Positions 22,376-33,941 of a DNA stretch of 64,000 nucleotides are shown here, piece by piece. How positions within the stretch are numbered: the stretch's first letter is position 1; each line of letters starts with the position of its first letter. The notes beneath the pieces are model-generated. The model saw nothing but the letters and a program-made list of their open reading frames with translations. It made no database searches and was not told the DNA's origin. Position numbers and translations under genes: made by a program. Origin of the DNA: Talpa occidentalis (Eukaryota > Chordata > Mammalia > Eulipotyphla > Talpidae); the NCBI RefSeq assembly GCF_014898055.3, contig NW_023603184.1, positions 148,804,149 to 148,868,148 on the forward strand, written 5' to 3'.

Positions 22376-23742
22376 ACTCAGCCGCTAGTGTAACTGTGAG
22401 CACAGGTCAGCGCGAGGCTGATGGGCAATCAGACTTCTCTTCAAAACACCAGAGCCCTGCAGACCAGCCCCGCTCCCGCCCCCACCCGCCCCGCTGCGTC
22501 AGGGCTGTTATCGGGGCTCAGTCGTGGCCTCATCGTCTGCACATTGTGTTCTTGGAAGGGAGGACGCGTCTTTGCTCCCTCCCAGTGGAGAACATTGTCG
22601 TGGAAAATGAAGTTAAGCAGAGCCTCCAAAGGCCAGCCTCGGGGCAACACCCCAGCATCTTGGGGTCTCCCCCCACCCCGAGTCCGTCCCTGGAGGTGAG
22701 CAGGGCTTCTGAGGTGGGCGCTTCTCAGGCAAGACCTTTCCATTCTTCTTGGTTTTGGAACCTCCCCAGCAGTCTTCAGCGCCTGCCCGGGGCCAGGGTG
22801 TCCTCGATGCTGGGCTGGACCTCGGAGTCTCACTCTGCAGAGGGTGAGTGGCCAGCCAGACCCGGGCAGGTGCCTAGTCCTCTGAGCCGGACTCCAGAGA
22901 AGGGTGTGATGACCGGGCCATCCACGAGGCCAGGGGGGCTGGGCTGGCGTGGGTTGCACGATGTCCGCCCTGTTCGGGTAGACAAGGTGTGCCCCCACAG
23001 GGGCAGGGCAGGAGCACTGAGCGTGGAGCAGAGGGCAGGGCGAACACCAGGCCTTGGCAGCCAGGGGGACACCTGGGGAGCTTGCGTGCTGGTCGTCACC
23101 TTCCTGGAAGGGCGGACACCCTCTCAGAACCCCCTTCCTGTGATGGGGTCACCGGGCAGCCAGGCCGTGGGCTCCTGCAAGCAGAGGCCGCCTGCTCCGC
23201 CCTGTGCTGGGGTCTCTGCGGGGAGTGGCAATCAAGCGCACTCCCGTTGTGGGGAGTGGGGGGTGCAGAGTGGATGAACACAGGAGCCAGTCTCCATGCC
23301 CCCGACTGCTCTGCAGAATCCGGGCCTCTGGGCACGGGTGTTGCCCCGGAATGCTGCATCACTGATCAAAACAGTGAGCAATTCCCTGTTCTCAAGGAGT
23401 CCCCGTGTGGCTGGGGTCCCCGCCAATCTGCGCGGCACCCGGCAGAGCCCTGCCCCCTGGTGGGCGAGCGGGGAAGGCATGGGAGAGCCCAAGGGGCTGC
23501 TCTTGCCCTGGGGGGTCCCTTGAGGCCATGGCCATTTGTTCAAGCCCAGCTCTGGCTGCGCTGTGCTGTGCACCGGGAGGGGCTGCTCCCCGGCTAGTGA
23601 GGGCACAGGCTGCAGAGTCACTGGACGAGGGTGAGCAATGTCCGTGAGTGCGCGTGAGCTCGTGACGCTGCAAAGTGTTAGAAAGCTCAGCTGATTGATT
23701 GGGATTAGGTACTACGTTGCTCCTAGCCTTTGTGTTGCTCAT
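22376..23742. other. Unique GC-rich sequence, no gene seen
   Basis: The longest plus frame here (22312-23277, 321 codons) has several overlapping rival frames on both strands, and its composition follows local GC content, so it is not called. Confidence 0.5.
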
Positions 23743-23801
23743 CACACACACACACACTCACACACACTCACACACACACACACACTCACACACACGCACA
23801 G
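23743..23801. repeat. (CA)n microsatellite with CT interruptions
   Basis: About 59 bp of CA repeats are broken by periodic CACTCA units, which suggests several slippage episodes. Confidence 0.97.
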
Positions 23802-24519
23802 AGCGATGTGGTAATTATCACCCGACCTAGAAACTGCACTGCTGAAACTCACCCGCGCGGGTCCGGCTTGATGAAGACGACAGTGTCGGGCGACTTCGGG
23901 CCGCAGCTGGCGGGAAATGGGCTGCTCCTCGCGCTCTGATAACGGCGCCTGCGTGCTGTGGATCTGATGGGCAAGTGCAGGACTACGCTCTGAAGGCTGA
24001 GGAGGAAATATGTGTTTAAGTCACAATATTTAATTCCTGGTGGGTTTTGTGTCGTTTCCTAGCTCCTCTGCGGGGCGCGGCTGCCTTTCTCACCCACTTA
24101 CCCCAGCGAAGCTCAGCTGTAGACGCCAGTGACTTCCCAAAGACGGCAAGATGAAAAGAATTTCTTTAGCCAGAAGAGGGGGTAACTGCTCACATTTTCA
24201 CAAGGTTTGCACTGCTGCCTAAGCGGGTCTTTAGAATTCTCTGGAGCCCCGAGGGCGGAACAGATTGCCTGGCTCCAGGAAGTGAGGGTGTCACCCTCAG
24301 GGACACCCACCTGCTCCATCCTTGGGTGTTCGGTCATCAGCTGTGGGCCCCAGGGTGGCGGAGGGCTTTCCTCCTCCGCTTCTACTCTTGCTAAGCAGGT
24401 GAGATGCAGAACGCCGGGAAGCTGGCTCGTACATCGCCTCATTGCAGCCTGCGAAAACAATCTCGGTGAGAGTCAATGAGATCAAACTTGGCGGATGTGC
24501 AAGGTGTTTGTGAGTGAGT
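23802..24519. other. Unique sequence, no gene seen
   Basis: Mixed composition. No gene or recognised repeat. Confidence 0.4.
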
Positions 24520-24735
24520 TGGGGGGAGTGTGTGCATATGCACACCTGTGTGTGGGGAGACCATGTGCTTGCGTGTAGATTGTTCATGTGCACACATATG
24601 TGGAGAGTGCGTGTGTGTGGTATAGCGTGTGGTGCACGGAGAGTGTGTGTGCATTATGTGAGTGGAGAGGCTGCACGTGTATGGGGAAGAGTGTGTGTGT
24701 ATAGGTGTGCATGAAGTGTGGATGAGTCTACACGT
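24520..24735. repeat. GT-rich low-complexity tract
   Basis: Degenerate GTGTGTG and GTGCATATG motifs alternate with GGAGAG spacers over about 215 bp. It is an eroded TG microsatellite. Confidence 0.85.
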
Positions 24736-24770
24736 GGGGGTGTATGTTAATGTATGTGGGGGGCCTTTTT

Positions 24771-24976
24771 AAAGATTTATTTATACAAGAGCTGGGGTGC
24801 AGGCCAGAAGTGCAGGAGGGTGAGAGGATTCACCAGAGACGGAGTGGGGAGCAGAATGGGCGGATCTACCGAAATCCACTGCTGAGGGGAGCAGCGGGGA
24901 GACAGGAGGGGTCTGCTGCGCCATGTGGGTAGCGTCACAGCACTGAGCTCTACCAGCTGCGCCATGGAGGAGGCCC
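24771..24976 (-). mobile_element. tRNA-derived SINE (family S, copy 3)
   Basis: An antisense copy whose tail side is AAAGATTTATTTATAC and whose head ends GGAGGCCCTG. Imperfect flanking duplications begin TGTATG (24751-24771 and 24977-24994). The head is shortened in the region where other copies have the GATCGAACC motif, so it is internally deleted. Confidence 0.9.
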
Positions 24977-24994
24977 TGTATGGGGTCTTTTTAA

Positions 24995-25559
24995 GTAGAG
25001 TCTTTGTTGCTCTGAAAGTCTGTGTCCTGAACTCTTACCCCGCTCTTCTTAGTCATCCAGCCTGGCTACAGATATTTTCCAACACCAGATGCTGTATTTT
25101 AAAAGTGGGTAAATTAGGTTAAAGGGGTCATGTGTGGTGAACTAGACTTGGGGTGCTGGGCATGATACAGTCTATGTGATGTTGAGGTGTAAGGCAGGAC
25201 CCTTATAACCCTTTGTAACCCTGTAAATCAGTGTCCCTTCAGCAATGTTCTAAAAGCCCTCCCTGCGGCTTCTTCCCGCATGCCAGGACCACCCTAGTGG
25301 GTGCCGGCCGGTTGGTATTAGAAAAGTGACCAATATCTTAGTGACTTGTTGCAAATTTTCTTTTCCTCCCTCACCACTAGGTAGAGGAAAAGGAGCAGGA
25401 AGGTAACAGGTTAGGGATATCATCTGCCTTGCTTTAGGAGTATACAGTAGGCAATACACGCACGCACTCAAGGAGCTTCCGTTCACCATCAGCTCCCATC
25501 AGTGCGCCACCCCCGGTCTCCTTGCCAGTGGGCCTAATGGCCAAGTCGGGGGTGACTGT
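24995..25559. other. Unassigned sequence
   Basis: AT-moderate DNA without recognised repeats or coding frames. The run around 25110-25240 has the look of an old interspersed repeat, but I cannot name it. Confidence 0.35.
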
Positions 25560-25730
25560 CCCCGTGTGTGCCAGCACTGCCCACGTGTGCCCGCACTATC
25601 CCACGAGTGCCCACACTGCTGTGTGTGCCCGCGCTTTCCCATGTGTGCCCACACTACTCCGTGAGTGCCCACACAGCTGTGTGTGCCCGCACTGCCCCTG
25701 AGTGTGCCAGCCCGCGCTGTCCCACCAGTG
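25560..25730. repeat. Imperfect tandem array of roughly 18-20 bp units
   Basis: Units of the type GTGTGCCCRCACTGYCCC recur about eight times with substitutions (GTGTGCCAGCACTGCCCAC, GAGTGCCCACACTGCT, GTGTGCCCGCGCTTTCCC). The array gives long cysteine/histidine-rich frames that should not be mistaken for a protein. Confidence 0.85.
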
Positions 25731-26690
25731 GTGCGCCCAATCTGACTCCTCTGCTTCCAGCTGTGCCCCGTGGGTCCTTGAGGCCCTCACTCAAGAATGC
25801 ATGGAGGACTCCAGACAGCAGAGGCAAGCGCAGGGCTGTTGTAAGCAATCAAACAAGAGAAAGAGCTCCGAGGAGGTCTCCACGCAGGAAGGGGCACCCC
25901 TGGTCTAAGCTGCAGCCTGGCTTTTGTAGCGCTCAGGGCCTTTGGGGAGAAACAGACCCGGCGAGGCCACCACTGGGATCTCCTCCCTGTGGTCGGGGTG
26001 GTGGCTCTCTGGCGCTGCGGCTGCTGCTCAGGCCTCGTCGCGCTGCACACTCAGAGCGGAGGCCGGACTCTGCCCGCAGGGGGTCTTAGCATGGAGGGTG
26101 CACAGGTAGCTGCTGTGGGCGCTGGGCTGTCTGGCCAGGGATGCTCTGCTGCTTCTGACTGGGAGGCTCTGATGATAAGGAAGGATGAAAGGCATCAAGG
26201 AGTCAAACATTTAAATCTGGGAGGAAATTGGTGCATCGGACGGCTGTGATGGAGAGAAATCGACCTGGGGCCGGGGGGGGGGGGGAGGGGGCGTGGCGGG
26301 GAGAAAAGACAACAAGAGGCAGCGAGATCAGATCTGCTTGTAGACACACGAGACGGGACCGGCTGGATTTGATGGGCCTGACCCCGTGAGCGGGTCTTCT
26401 GGGAAGAGGGAGACTTGGGCTCGCACCCAGAGGGCTAAAGGAAGGAAGACCATGCAAACGCGGGCAGAGTGGGGCGATGCACCCACCACCCAGGGTTGCT
26501 GCCCCCGCCCAGGCCAGGAGGCTCCCGCTCAGGCCTCCAGGAGGCCCCAGGCCTGCCCACACCGTGATCTGCACTCCTGGCCTCAGCGCTGCGAGGGTGC
26601 GTTCCTGTTGCTTTAAGCCCCCTGGTTTGGGTCACGTACCCGGGGTCCCCGGAAACTGCCACCCCTCTTTAGAATATCACGTGTGACTGT
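25731..26690. other. Unique sequence with a G run at 26273-26285
   Basis: Overlapping frames only. A thirteen-base G homopolymer sits in a G/A-rich stretch. No gene is seen. Confidence 0.45.
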
Positions 26691-26954
26691 TTTTTTTTTT
26701 TTTTTTAAGATTTATTTATACAAGCACTGGGTACAGTGAGAAGCGCGGGAGGGTGAGAGAATTCACCAGAGCCAGAGCAGGGAACAGAGCAGGCAGACTG
26801 GCGAAGTACACTGCTGAGGGGAGCAGCGGGCGGCAGGAGAGGTCTGCGCGCCATATGGGACTCTCGCCCGGCGGCCGGGGATCAAACCAGCGCTGCAGAG
26901 GCTGCGGGCATCTTCGCAGCCCAGGGCTCCACCGCTGCGCCACCAGGGGAGGCC
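26691..26954 (-). mobile_element. tRNA-derived SINE, CAAGCACTGGG subfamily (copy 4)
   Basis: This antisense copy belongs to a second subfamily. It is marked by CAAGCACTGGGTACAGTGAG, GAATTCACCAGAGCCAGAG, GGTCTGCGCGCC and GGGGAGGCCC instead of the forms in copy 1. Flanking duplications CACGTGTGACTGT and CACGTGTGGCTGT (26678-26690, 26955-26967) differ by one base. The 18-nt T run marks the poly-A tail. Confidence 0.95.
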
Positions 26955-26967
26955 CACGTGTGGCTGT

Positions 26968-28440
26968 CTAGATGAACTGGTGGAGGAGGAGGAGAGAAGA
27001 GAGGGTGAGGGAAACCACTGCCAAGCACCGCGGAGGCACAGCTGAGAGGTAGAGTCCTGGGCCGGGCACGGCAGCCGCTCACCCCAGCCTATCGCCAGGT
27101 CCGGCCCAATCCTGGCTCTCGCCCTCACGGGGGCATCAGAGCTGAGAAAACCGCGTGCCAGTGGGCGCTCACCAGCCGGGACAGGCAGGCAGTGAGCTGT
27201 GTGGAGGGAGCCTGGGCAGGCGCAGGGGGTCGCTGAGGAGAGGACTCAGAAGAAGAGTGTCCTGTGTGCCTGTGGACCCCTCATTTCTCAGGACCCCTGT
27301 TGCTCTTGTAAACTCTGGGTTGATTACAAAAGAGATCAAGTAGTTTCATACCCGTGTAGGTTCCAGAAAGAAGGCAGACGGGGAGATAGGAGCTGGTACT
27401 TCTGGGTGCTGGGAGGGCCGGGCTGGGTTCCCAGCAGAGCAAGCAGCCGCCTGCTGCCCCCGCCACGCCCCCCGCCCCTTGTGCACCGCAGTGTGGAAAC
27501 AGGATGGTCAGCCCGGCGGCCTCACTGATCAGCCGAGCGTTCTGTTTCACTTCTTGCAAACCAGAGCATCCTAGTGGATTTGGAGTGGCCTGTCCGCCAT
27601 CTGCCTCGGGAGCTGGCAAAGGAACCCCTCTATGAGATGGACAGTGGATCTTAGGGCCACGGTTTTAGATCTAAGTTTCTATGACCTTCTTGATAAGTTT
27701 CAATGCAATGCAAGTGTGCAACGCCGTGAAAGACATGGTCTTCATTATATTAGCTTCAAAAACACGCCTGGGACAGAAGGACAGAGCCCATTTTCCCAAA
27801 CCGCCACGACTTCAAATGGCCGACAGGCTCGCTCTCCGGGGAGGAACCTTGCTCAGCCTCAGGCAGCAGAATTCCTCGTCCAAGTTCAACCACAGCTCAA
27901 CGGCAGGTTCAAGTCTTAGATTTAAACGGTGGTACAAAGAAAGGATTCTCGTGTTCTTGGCATAAAAATTTAGCAAGTGAATCTGAGAAATTCTCATTTA
28001 GTACCTGTCATAAATCTGGGCAAATGACAGATGACAATTATTTTTAACTGTAAGAAGATTAACTTAGTCACGGGCGAGTAGAAGGTATCCGAGGTCAGAG
28101 GCAGAGACAATAGAATTGCACAAGGAAGTGGAACTCGCGTGGGAGAACACACCGGCAAATTAATTGAGTTTTAAGGTCAACGGCACAGGTAGAAGCGTAT
28201 CATCCACAAATCCTTTCTTGTAAGGCTCTAATTCCCTGAGCCTGACATTTTCCAATGTGCTTTTCATTCCCCGGGATCTCCAGGCGTGGAGGTGCAGCTG
28301 GGGCCCCAAAGAGGACTCGAGGAGCCGCCAGGGTGAGCTCAGAACCCGCCCCGGCCTGCTGGGTCTCGGGCTGCGGCTCGGCCACCGCTAGGGGGCGCAC
28401 GCAGCACGCGGATGGCTGCCCCGAGGGCTGCGGGGCGAGG
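26968..28440. other. Unique sequence, AT-richer from 27650
   Basis: No coding gene or recognised repeat. The region 27960-28200 is AT-rich and unassigned. Confidence 0.4.
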
Positions 28441-28581
28441 GGTGGGGGAGACAGGGACAGGCAGGGAGGAGAAACAGAGACAAAGACAGATACAGCTAGA
28501 GACAAAGAGACAGAGGCACAGAGGAGGCAAGAGGGAGCCACAGAGACAGAGAGAGACAGGGTAAGACAGAGAAAGAGACAC
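28441..28581. repeat. GAGACA-type simple repeat, left part
   Basis: Degenerate GAGACAGAGA repeats run into the LTR at 28582 and resume on its far side at 28970-29065, so the LTR integrated into one repeat tract. Confidence 0.9.
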
Positions 28582-28969
28582 TGCAGGCCAGCAGGGCACG
28601 GAGCAGGGTCTCCACGACCCGGGCCGACGGGTAAAGGAGAGTCCTGGAGCCCTCGGTGGCCTTTTCAGGCTTTTATTGAGCTTTTTACACCATTTGCAGT
28701 GCGGCCTCCAGACACACGGCAGGCAGGGGGCCCAGGGCCGGGAGGCTGCCAGGCCCCCCACAAATCTACACTCCTTCCGGGCTCTGCCTTCTCTCCTGGC
28801 TGTGTCTCTGCTCTCATTCTTGTTCTTTCTGCTGCTCTCCTGGCGCTGCCCTTATAAGTCCATCTCTGCCCAGGTGCGCCCACCCCCACTGCAGGTGCCC
28901 GCCCTCAGGTACGCACGTCAGCCCGCAGGGATCCGTCATCAAAGCCTGATAATTTTCACTCACCCTACA
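28582..28969 (-). mobile_element. Solo LTR, family A, long-R variant, inserted in a GAGACA tract
   Basis: 388 bp with TG...CA ends, flanked by GACAC (28577-28581) and GACAT (28970-28974), a 4/5 match. Between the polyadenylation signal and the ACACGGCAGGCAGG segment it carries about 25 extra bases (TTTACACCATTTGCAGTGCGG), shared only with the outer LTR at 38507-39382. A TATA-like CTTATAAG is intact (around 28852). Confidence 0.92.
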
Positions 28970-29065
28970 GACATACAGACACGAGGACAGAGACAAGGAC
29001 ACAGAGACAGAGATATACAGAGACTGAGATAGATACAGGGTGAGAGATACAGAGAAGAGACAGGA
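28970..29065. repeat. GAGACA-type simple repeat, right part
   Basis: This continues the tract interrupted by the LTR, with CAGAGACAGAGATA units. Confidence 0.88.
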
Positions 29066-29934
29066 GCTGTGAGGCAGGTGGACTCGCGCACGCGGGGCGT
29101 GGAGCCCGGGGCACCCGCTGCAGGAGGGAGGCTGCTGAGCTGCGCATGGCGCCGGGCTGAGGCCACGGTAGTTCTTGCAAACCCTGCTGCAAAGCCCTAA
29201 TCGCCTGTCACAGAAGCTTTCTGGGCCAAAAAAAAAAAATCTGTCAAAATGATCCCACGGGTTCACACCCTCGGGTTCACACCCTCGGGTTTTAGGAGGA
29301 GGGTCGGGCGGGGCCTTTCAGGTGAGTTGGTCAGAAATGACTGTTGTCTCCCCGCAGCTAAAGGAAGGCGGCACAAACTCAGCTCTACAAAAAGTGGTGC
29401 CTGATCGAGGTGACTACAGAATGTCTCGTCTTTCAAATACAAGAGAAAGGGAAAATGTCCATTCAGATATTAATTCCTGAAGGATAGGAAATGGGGGGAC
29501 CAGCAATGGGCCCCCAAAGCCTGCAGCCACATGGTGAGAATGAGTGAAAGGGATGGTTTGAATTCTATAATTAAAGAGTATCATGAATTTGACTTCCACA
29601 AAGAGTAGCAACTTCCCACTTAAGAAGAGGAACAGAGGTTACCGAGGAGAGCGGGAGGGGTCAGGCAGAGGCACCTGCAAGGCCTGGGAATTCGGGGCTG
29701 AGGAGGTGTAGACCTCTCTGCATCCTCTGCTGCTGGATCTCGTCTCGTCTCACGGATTCAAACACCATCCACGGGCCGGGGTGCGCACACCTGCCCCGCC
29801 TGGGGCTGCCTGTGCCTCTGCTGCACTTGGGGTGTCCACAACTGGCTCGGGGTCTGGAAGTCAGACGTGTGAACCCCACACTGAGCTTGTCCCTGACCCT
29901 TCTCACCTCTCATCTTCCCCAGTTGTTCATTTTG
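29066..29934. other. Unique sequence, no gene seen
   Basis: It contains an A run (29229-29240) and a 15-bp direct repeat of GGTTCACACCCTCG at 29258-29290. No coding frame is recognised. Confidence 0.4.
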
Positions 29935-30358
29935 CACATACACACATGTGCACACACACACACACACACAGATTAACCTGAACACAAACACAGATACTCA
30001 GATACACAGACACACACACACAAACACAGATATGCACGAGAAAACACACACACACGAAAACACAGACACAATGCAGACACAAACACGCAATCTCACGTAT
30101 AAACACAAACACACAGGCCAACAAAGAGGCATAACAATACAAACACGTGCGCACACAAACTCATTTGAGTGCACACACGCAGAGACACGCCGACATATAC
30201 AGACACAGAGACACAGACATGCGCACAGAACCATGGAGGACACAGATACTTACACACACCATCACACACACAGATATTTGTATACACGCCCATGCAAACA
30301 CCCAAATGCAAACGCATGCACAGTCACACACAAATATACCCACACTCAAGTACACAGT
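29935..30358. repeat. Long degenerate CA/ACAC/CAGA repeat domain
   Basis: About 420 bp of CACACA, CAAACACAGA and CACAGATAC units. All apparent frames (His/Thr-rich on the plus strand, Val/Cys-rich on the minus strand) are products of the repeat. It is an old expanded microsatellite. Confidence 0.95.
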
Positions 30359-30520
30359 TTGCTTGTACTGGAGTGAGCCAACTTCGTGACACTCATATAA
30401 TTGCCATTTTTGTGGCGAAGAGAGAAGACAAGGGAAGGATCGAATTCACAAGGGAATTTCAGAGCGTGACGAAACGAGTGCGTGGGGAATTCTGGGGTCA
30501 AACTGCGTCACCATGACTGT

Positions 30521-30931
30521 TGCAGGCAGGCGTGGGCGGGGCCACTGTCACCTCGGGCGGACGGCTGGAGTCCCGGAGCCCTGGGTGATGCTTTCTCGGG
30601 GAACCAGGCACAGGCGCACCAGGCAGGGAGGCTGGTGCGCAAGAGGCAGACATGGGCTGGGCAGGGCAGCGGGGAGGCAGGCCAGCCAACTCCCCAGCCC
30701 CCCACAAATCTTCACGCTTTCCCTCTGGCGTGGCTCTGGCCTTCTCCTCTCAGGCTCGTGAGGTCTCGCCTCAGAGTGGCCCTCCTCGCCAGGCTGCCTT
30801 GATCCCTCCCTGCTCTGGCGCGGGCATCCGCATAGCCTAGGCGCATGCATGGCCACAGATGCCAGCAGTAGAGGCAGGAGGGCGTGAAGTAGCCTGGTAA
30901 CTGCGTTCACCCTGCAAGTTATTACCCTACA
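30521..30931 (-). mobile_element. Diverged LTR of family A
   Basis: Landmarks match in order on the minus strand: TGCAGGCAGG, GGAGCCCTGGG, CCCCCCACAAATCTTCACGCTTTCC, CTCTGGCCTTCTC, and a terminus at ATTACCCTACA. The polyadenylation signal and TATA-like box are eroded. No clear duplication flanks it, so it is older or rearranged. Confidence 0.72.
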
Positions 30932-32522
30932 CTCCGATGCTTCTTTTTTTCTCATTTTTTCATCATTCTCCTAGAACAGACTCCCCTCCGTCGGGTACCA
31001 TGACCGGGGCGCGTAGATTCACCTGCCTGTAAAGACCCCTCTGAAGAGGTTTCGTCTGCACTGATGATGGAGGAGCTGGTCACTCAAAGGCTAAGCGACG
31101 TGCTTGCAAGCAAAGGGACGGGAGCAAAGGCCACCAGGCAGGAATGAGCCGGCTGTGGACACGGCCAGAGGCTGAGGGCTCAGATGCGTCAGTCAGGCCA
31201 GGCTGGGGTCTTGAGATCTGTGTGTATCAGTCGGGAAAGTCTCAGCCGCAGTAACAAATAGTCCCCACGCTGAAACAATAAAAGTGAATGTAGACCTCAC
31301 CCCATAGTAAGTCAACAGCACCTTGCTATTTCCCAGCCCTCTTGTCTGAGCATAGGAAAGAGTCTACCGGAGGTTAAAAATCTTCACCTGCCGATCCTAA
31401 TTCTCTTGCTGCATTTACTTTGCGTCTCAATTTTAGAGCAAGACGCTTAAGATCAATCGTAAGATGAAGCTTAAAATCCGTGTAAGATTAAGACATGAGG
31501 AAGTTACTCAGGTTGAACTTGAGCAGTCACAGCTTGGAAGGGAAAAAATCATGCCCTGAGCCCTAAGAATTGCCACTTGAATGGGAAAGAAATTAGCCTC
31601 CATGCCAGGTCCCCCCAGGCTGGACCCCACACAGCCACGCCCCCCTGAGCTCCCTGCCGAGCAGGGTTAGGACGCGGGGAAGGCGCTGGGGGTGGGGGGA
31701 GCCGTTCTGGGCGTGTGCCGTCGCCTGTATTAATAGAGTGGCTGTGAAGCTGCTTAGACTGAAAAAAGAACAGCAATGTGACTCGGTTGCAAAATGCTCA
31801 CATCAGCTGGTGCTGAGGTGGCCTCAGGCAGCAGCAGAGGTGACAGAAATTCTGGAACTGATCACTCAGGTCGCGGGGCACAGAGGTCACCGTCGGGGAG
31901 TGGCGGCTGCCAAGGGAGAGCTGGGAGCAGCACGGGAGGACTGTGGAAGGGCAGGGAGAAGGGCCCGGGAGGTTTGCCTGTGGGGTGCCTGGGCCGGGAC
32001 GGATGACTTCTCAGCAACAGATTCAGCAAGACTTTGGGGTCTCAGCACCTTGTCTCCCTCCATCCTCATGAACGGGTGGGAAACCTAAGGCACTGCCATG
32101 ATGGAGTGAGGCCGACCTTGCAGGAAACCTCCTGGGGGCTGCTGAGCCCAGCGGAACATTCTAGCAAGGGTCTGCGCGGCATCATTCCTTCCCATGCCCA
32201 GGACAGATCATGGGGTGAACAATCTTCTCGGCACCCCTCGGGTGCTCACACCTCTCCCCCAGGGAGGCTCTCCTGGTGTCTGAGCAGCTTCCAGAGCCCC
32301 TGGCTCTTTCCCCATCAAAGTCGTATTGACTTGCTGTTCACTTATAAAAATACACGTCTGGGAGCACAACTTCACACCTCAGCCTGCGCATGTGCTTCAC
32401 ACACACTCACCCTCCACCAGGGCCCAGCGCCCACACCGTTGAGGTACCCCATCAGACACCCCCACCCGGCCCCAGCTAGGAACTATGATTTTTCTCAGTC
32501 TCAGTTATTTTGTTGTATTTTG
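30932..32522. other. Unique sequence; possible ancient repeat at 31220-31310
   Basis: The stretch TATCAGTCGGGAAAGTCTC followed by GCAGTAACAAATAG resembles a widespread ancient mammalian interspersed repeat that I cannot name safely. The rest is unassigned, with no gene. Confidence 0.35.
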
Positions 32523-32538
32523 CCAGTTTGTTTTCTTT

Positions 32539-32797
32539 TTTTTTTTTTTTTTTTTTTGTTTAGGATTTTTGTATTTATGCATATAAGAGCTGGGGTGCAG
32601 GTCAGAGAGGATCCACCAGAGACAGAGTAGGGGACAGAACAGTCGGCTCTACTGAAACACTGCTGAGGGAGCAGCGGGGAGGCAGGAGAGGTCTGCTGCG
32701 CCATGTGGGTAGCTCCCTGGCCGGGCTGGAACTCAGGCTGCAGGGCTGCCACAGCTTCATAGAGCTGTCTTCAACCCTTGTGCTAACCAGGGCGGCC
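32539..32797 (-). mobile_element. tRNA-derived SINE (family S, copy 5), exact 16-bp TSD
   Basis: An antisense copy with a T run of about 20 (tail) and flanks CCAGTTTGTTTTCTTT on both sides (32523-32538, 32798-32813). The exact duplication suggests a fairly young insertion. It landed beside or within an antisense L1 3' end. Confidence 0.97.
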
Positions 32798-32813
32798 CCA
32801 GTTTGTTTTCTTT

Positions 32814-33180
32814 GTTTTTTCATATCCCACAAGTGAGAGAGACCATGTGGTAACTGTCCTGCAATCTCTGACTTACTCAGCGTCCTCACTTACTCGTGCG
32901 AGTCCACCGCACGGCCCACAGTCTCCATCTTCCTGGCACCCGGGCGGCGCCCTGGGGCAAACAACGACTCCTCCACCCGCTGTCTCTCAGGGCGCCTGGA
33001 CGGAGTCTGCGTGGGTGACGGCGGAGAATGCTGCGATGAACACGGGGGCCACCCATCTTTTCACATCAGTGTTTCCTACCAGTCGTCTTGCTGGATCCCT
33101 CGGTCATTACTTTCTTCATTTTCCCAGAGATCTCCATACTGTTTCCCTCGAGGCTCACCCATTTACAAAAGGTGTTTATT
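32814..33180 (-). mobile_element. L1 3'-end fragment, antisense, old
   Basis: Reading the plus strand, ATATCCCACAAGTGAGAGAGACCATGTGG, GAATGCTGCGATGAACACGGGGG, CTCCATACTGTTTCCC and CACCCATTTAC follow the reverse complement of L1 ORF2 C-terminal and 3' UTR sequence in the right order. Divergence and gaps mark an old subfamily. No open frame survives. Confidence 0.75.
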
Positions 33181-33369
33181 TGTTCAGAGCGAGGTTCCTC
33201 GGTGTGTTCGGGAGCTTGGTTACATTCATGCTTGGCTTTGGGGACACGCCCCGGCCATGTGCGTCCCGCTCAGCGCGAACAAAGCCGCTTCTCTGTATGT
33301 TGTCTTTTCTTCTGGAAATGTTTTGAACTGGGGGTGACATTTTTTTTCCTTTTGGCGATGCCAAGATCT

Positions 33370-33530
33370 AGCCTATAATCACTTCCATTTTGTACACAGC
33401 GATAAACATTCAATTAAAGCCCCGCTCACAGGATCAGACTCCACCGGCGGACTCACAAAGCTGACATAATTACCCGCCCTGGCAGCAGAGGAACAGCAAA
33501 TTACAGTGGTTAAATTATCCACGGGAGGGC
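33370..33530. promoter_or_regulatory. Candidate conserved enhancer block
   Basis: AT-rich with ATTCAATTAAAG, ATAATTA (33466-33472) and GTTAAATTATCC, and no resemblance to the surrounding repeats. TAATTA-type cores are homeodomain sites. Composition contrasts with the GC-rich flank at 33650. Confidence 0.35.
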
Positions 33531-33910
33531 TCTCCCGATGTTCCCGAGACAGAAAGAGGGGCTGGGTTAGAAGGATAAGGAAATAATTTGGGGAGAAAAT
33601 GGACCGAACCTTCCCAGTTCAAACAACATTTCAATAAATGAGACCTTGCAGCCCAGCGCCGCCTCTGGCCCAAACGAGACCTCAGCCTGAGGCCCGGCCC
33701 GCAGCCCTGGCCCCGGCAAGCCCGGCCCACGCAGAAGAGCAGGTGGTTTCCCATGAACTAGTAATCCGAAAGCAAAGGGAACCATTGCCGCATAAAAACC
33801 AGGACCAGCAGCCTGGTTTTCTGACGATGTCACGGTCCACTTCTACTTGTATTTAAACGGTGTAGTCACTGAAGACAGCATCGGTGGGGGGCCCGGTAAG
33901 AAGTGGTAGA

Positions 33911-33941
<31 letters not shown>

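Noticed and set aside
22312..23277. 321-codon plus frame as a possible gene
   Set aside because: No domain, overlapped by rival frames on both strands, and residue use follows local GC content.
29927..30243. Val/Cys-rich and His/Thr-rich peptides
   Set aside because: Direct translations of CA repeats in different frames.
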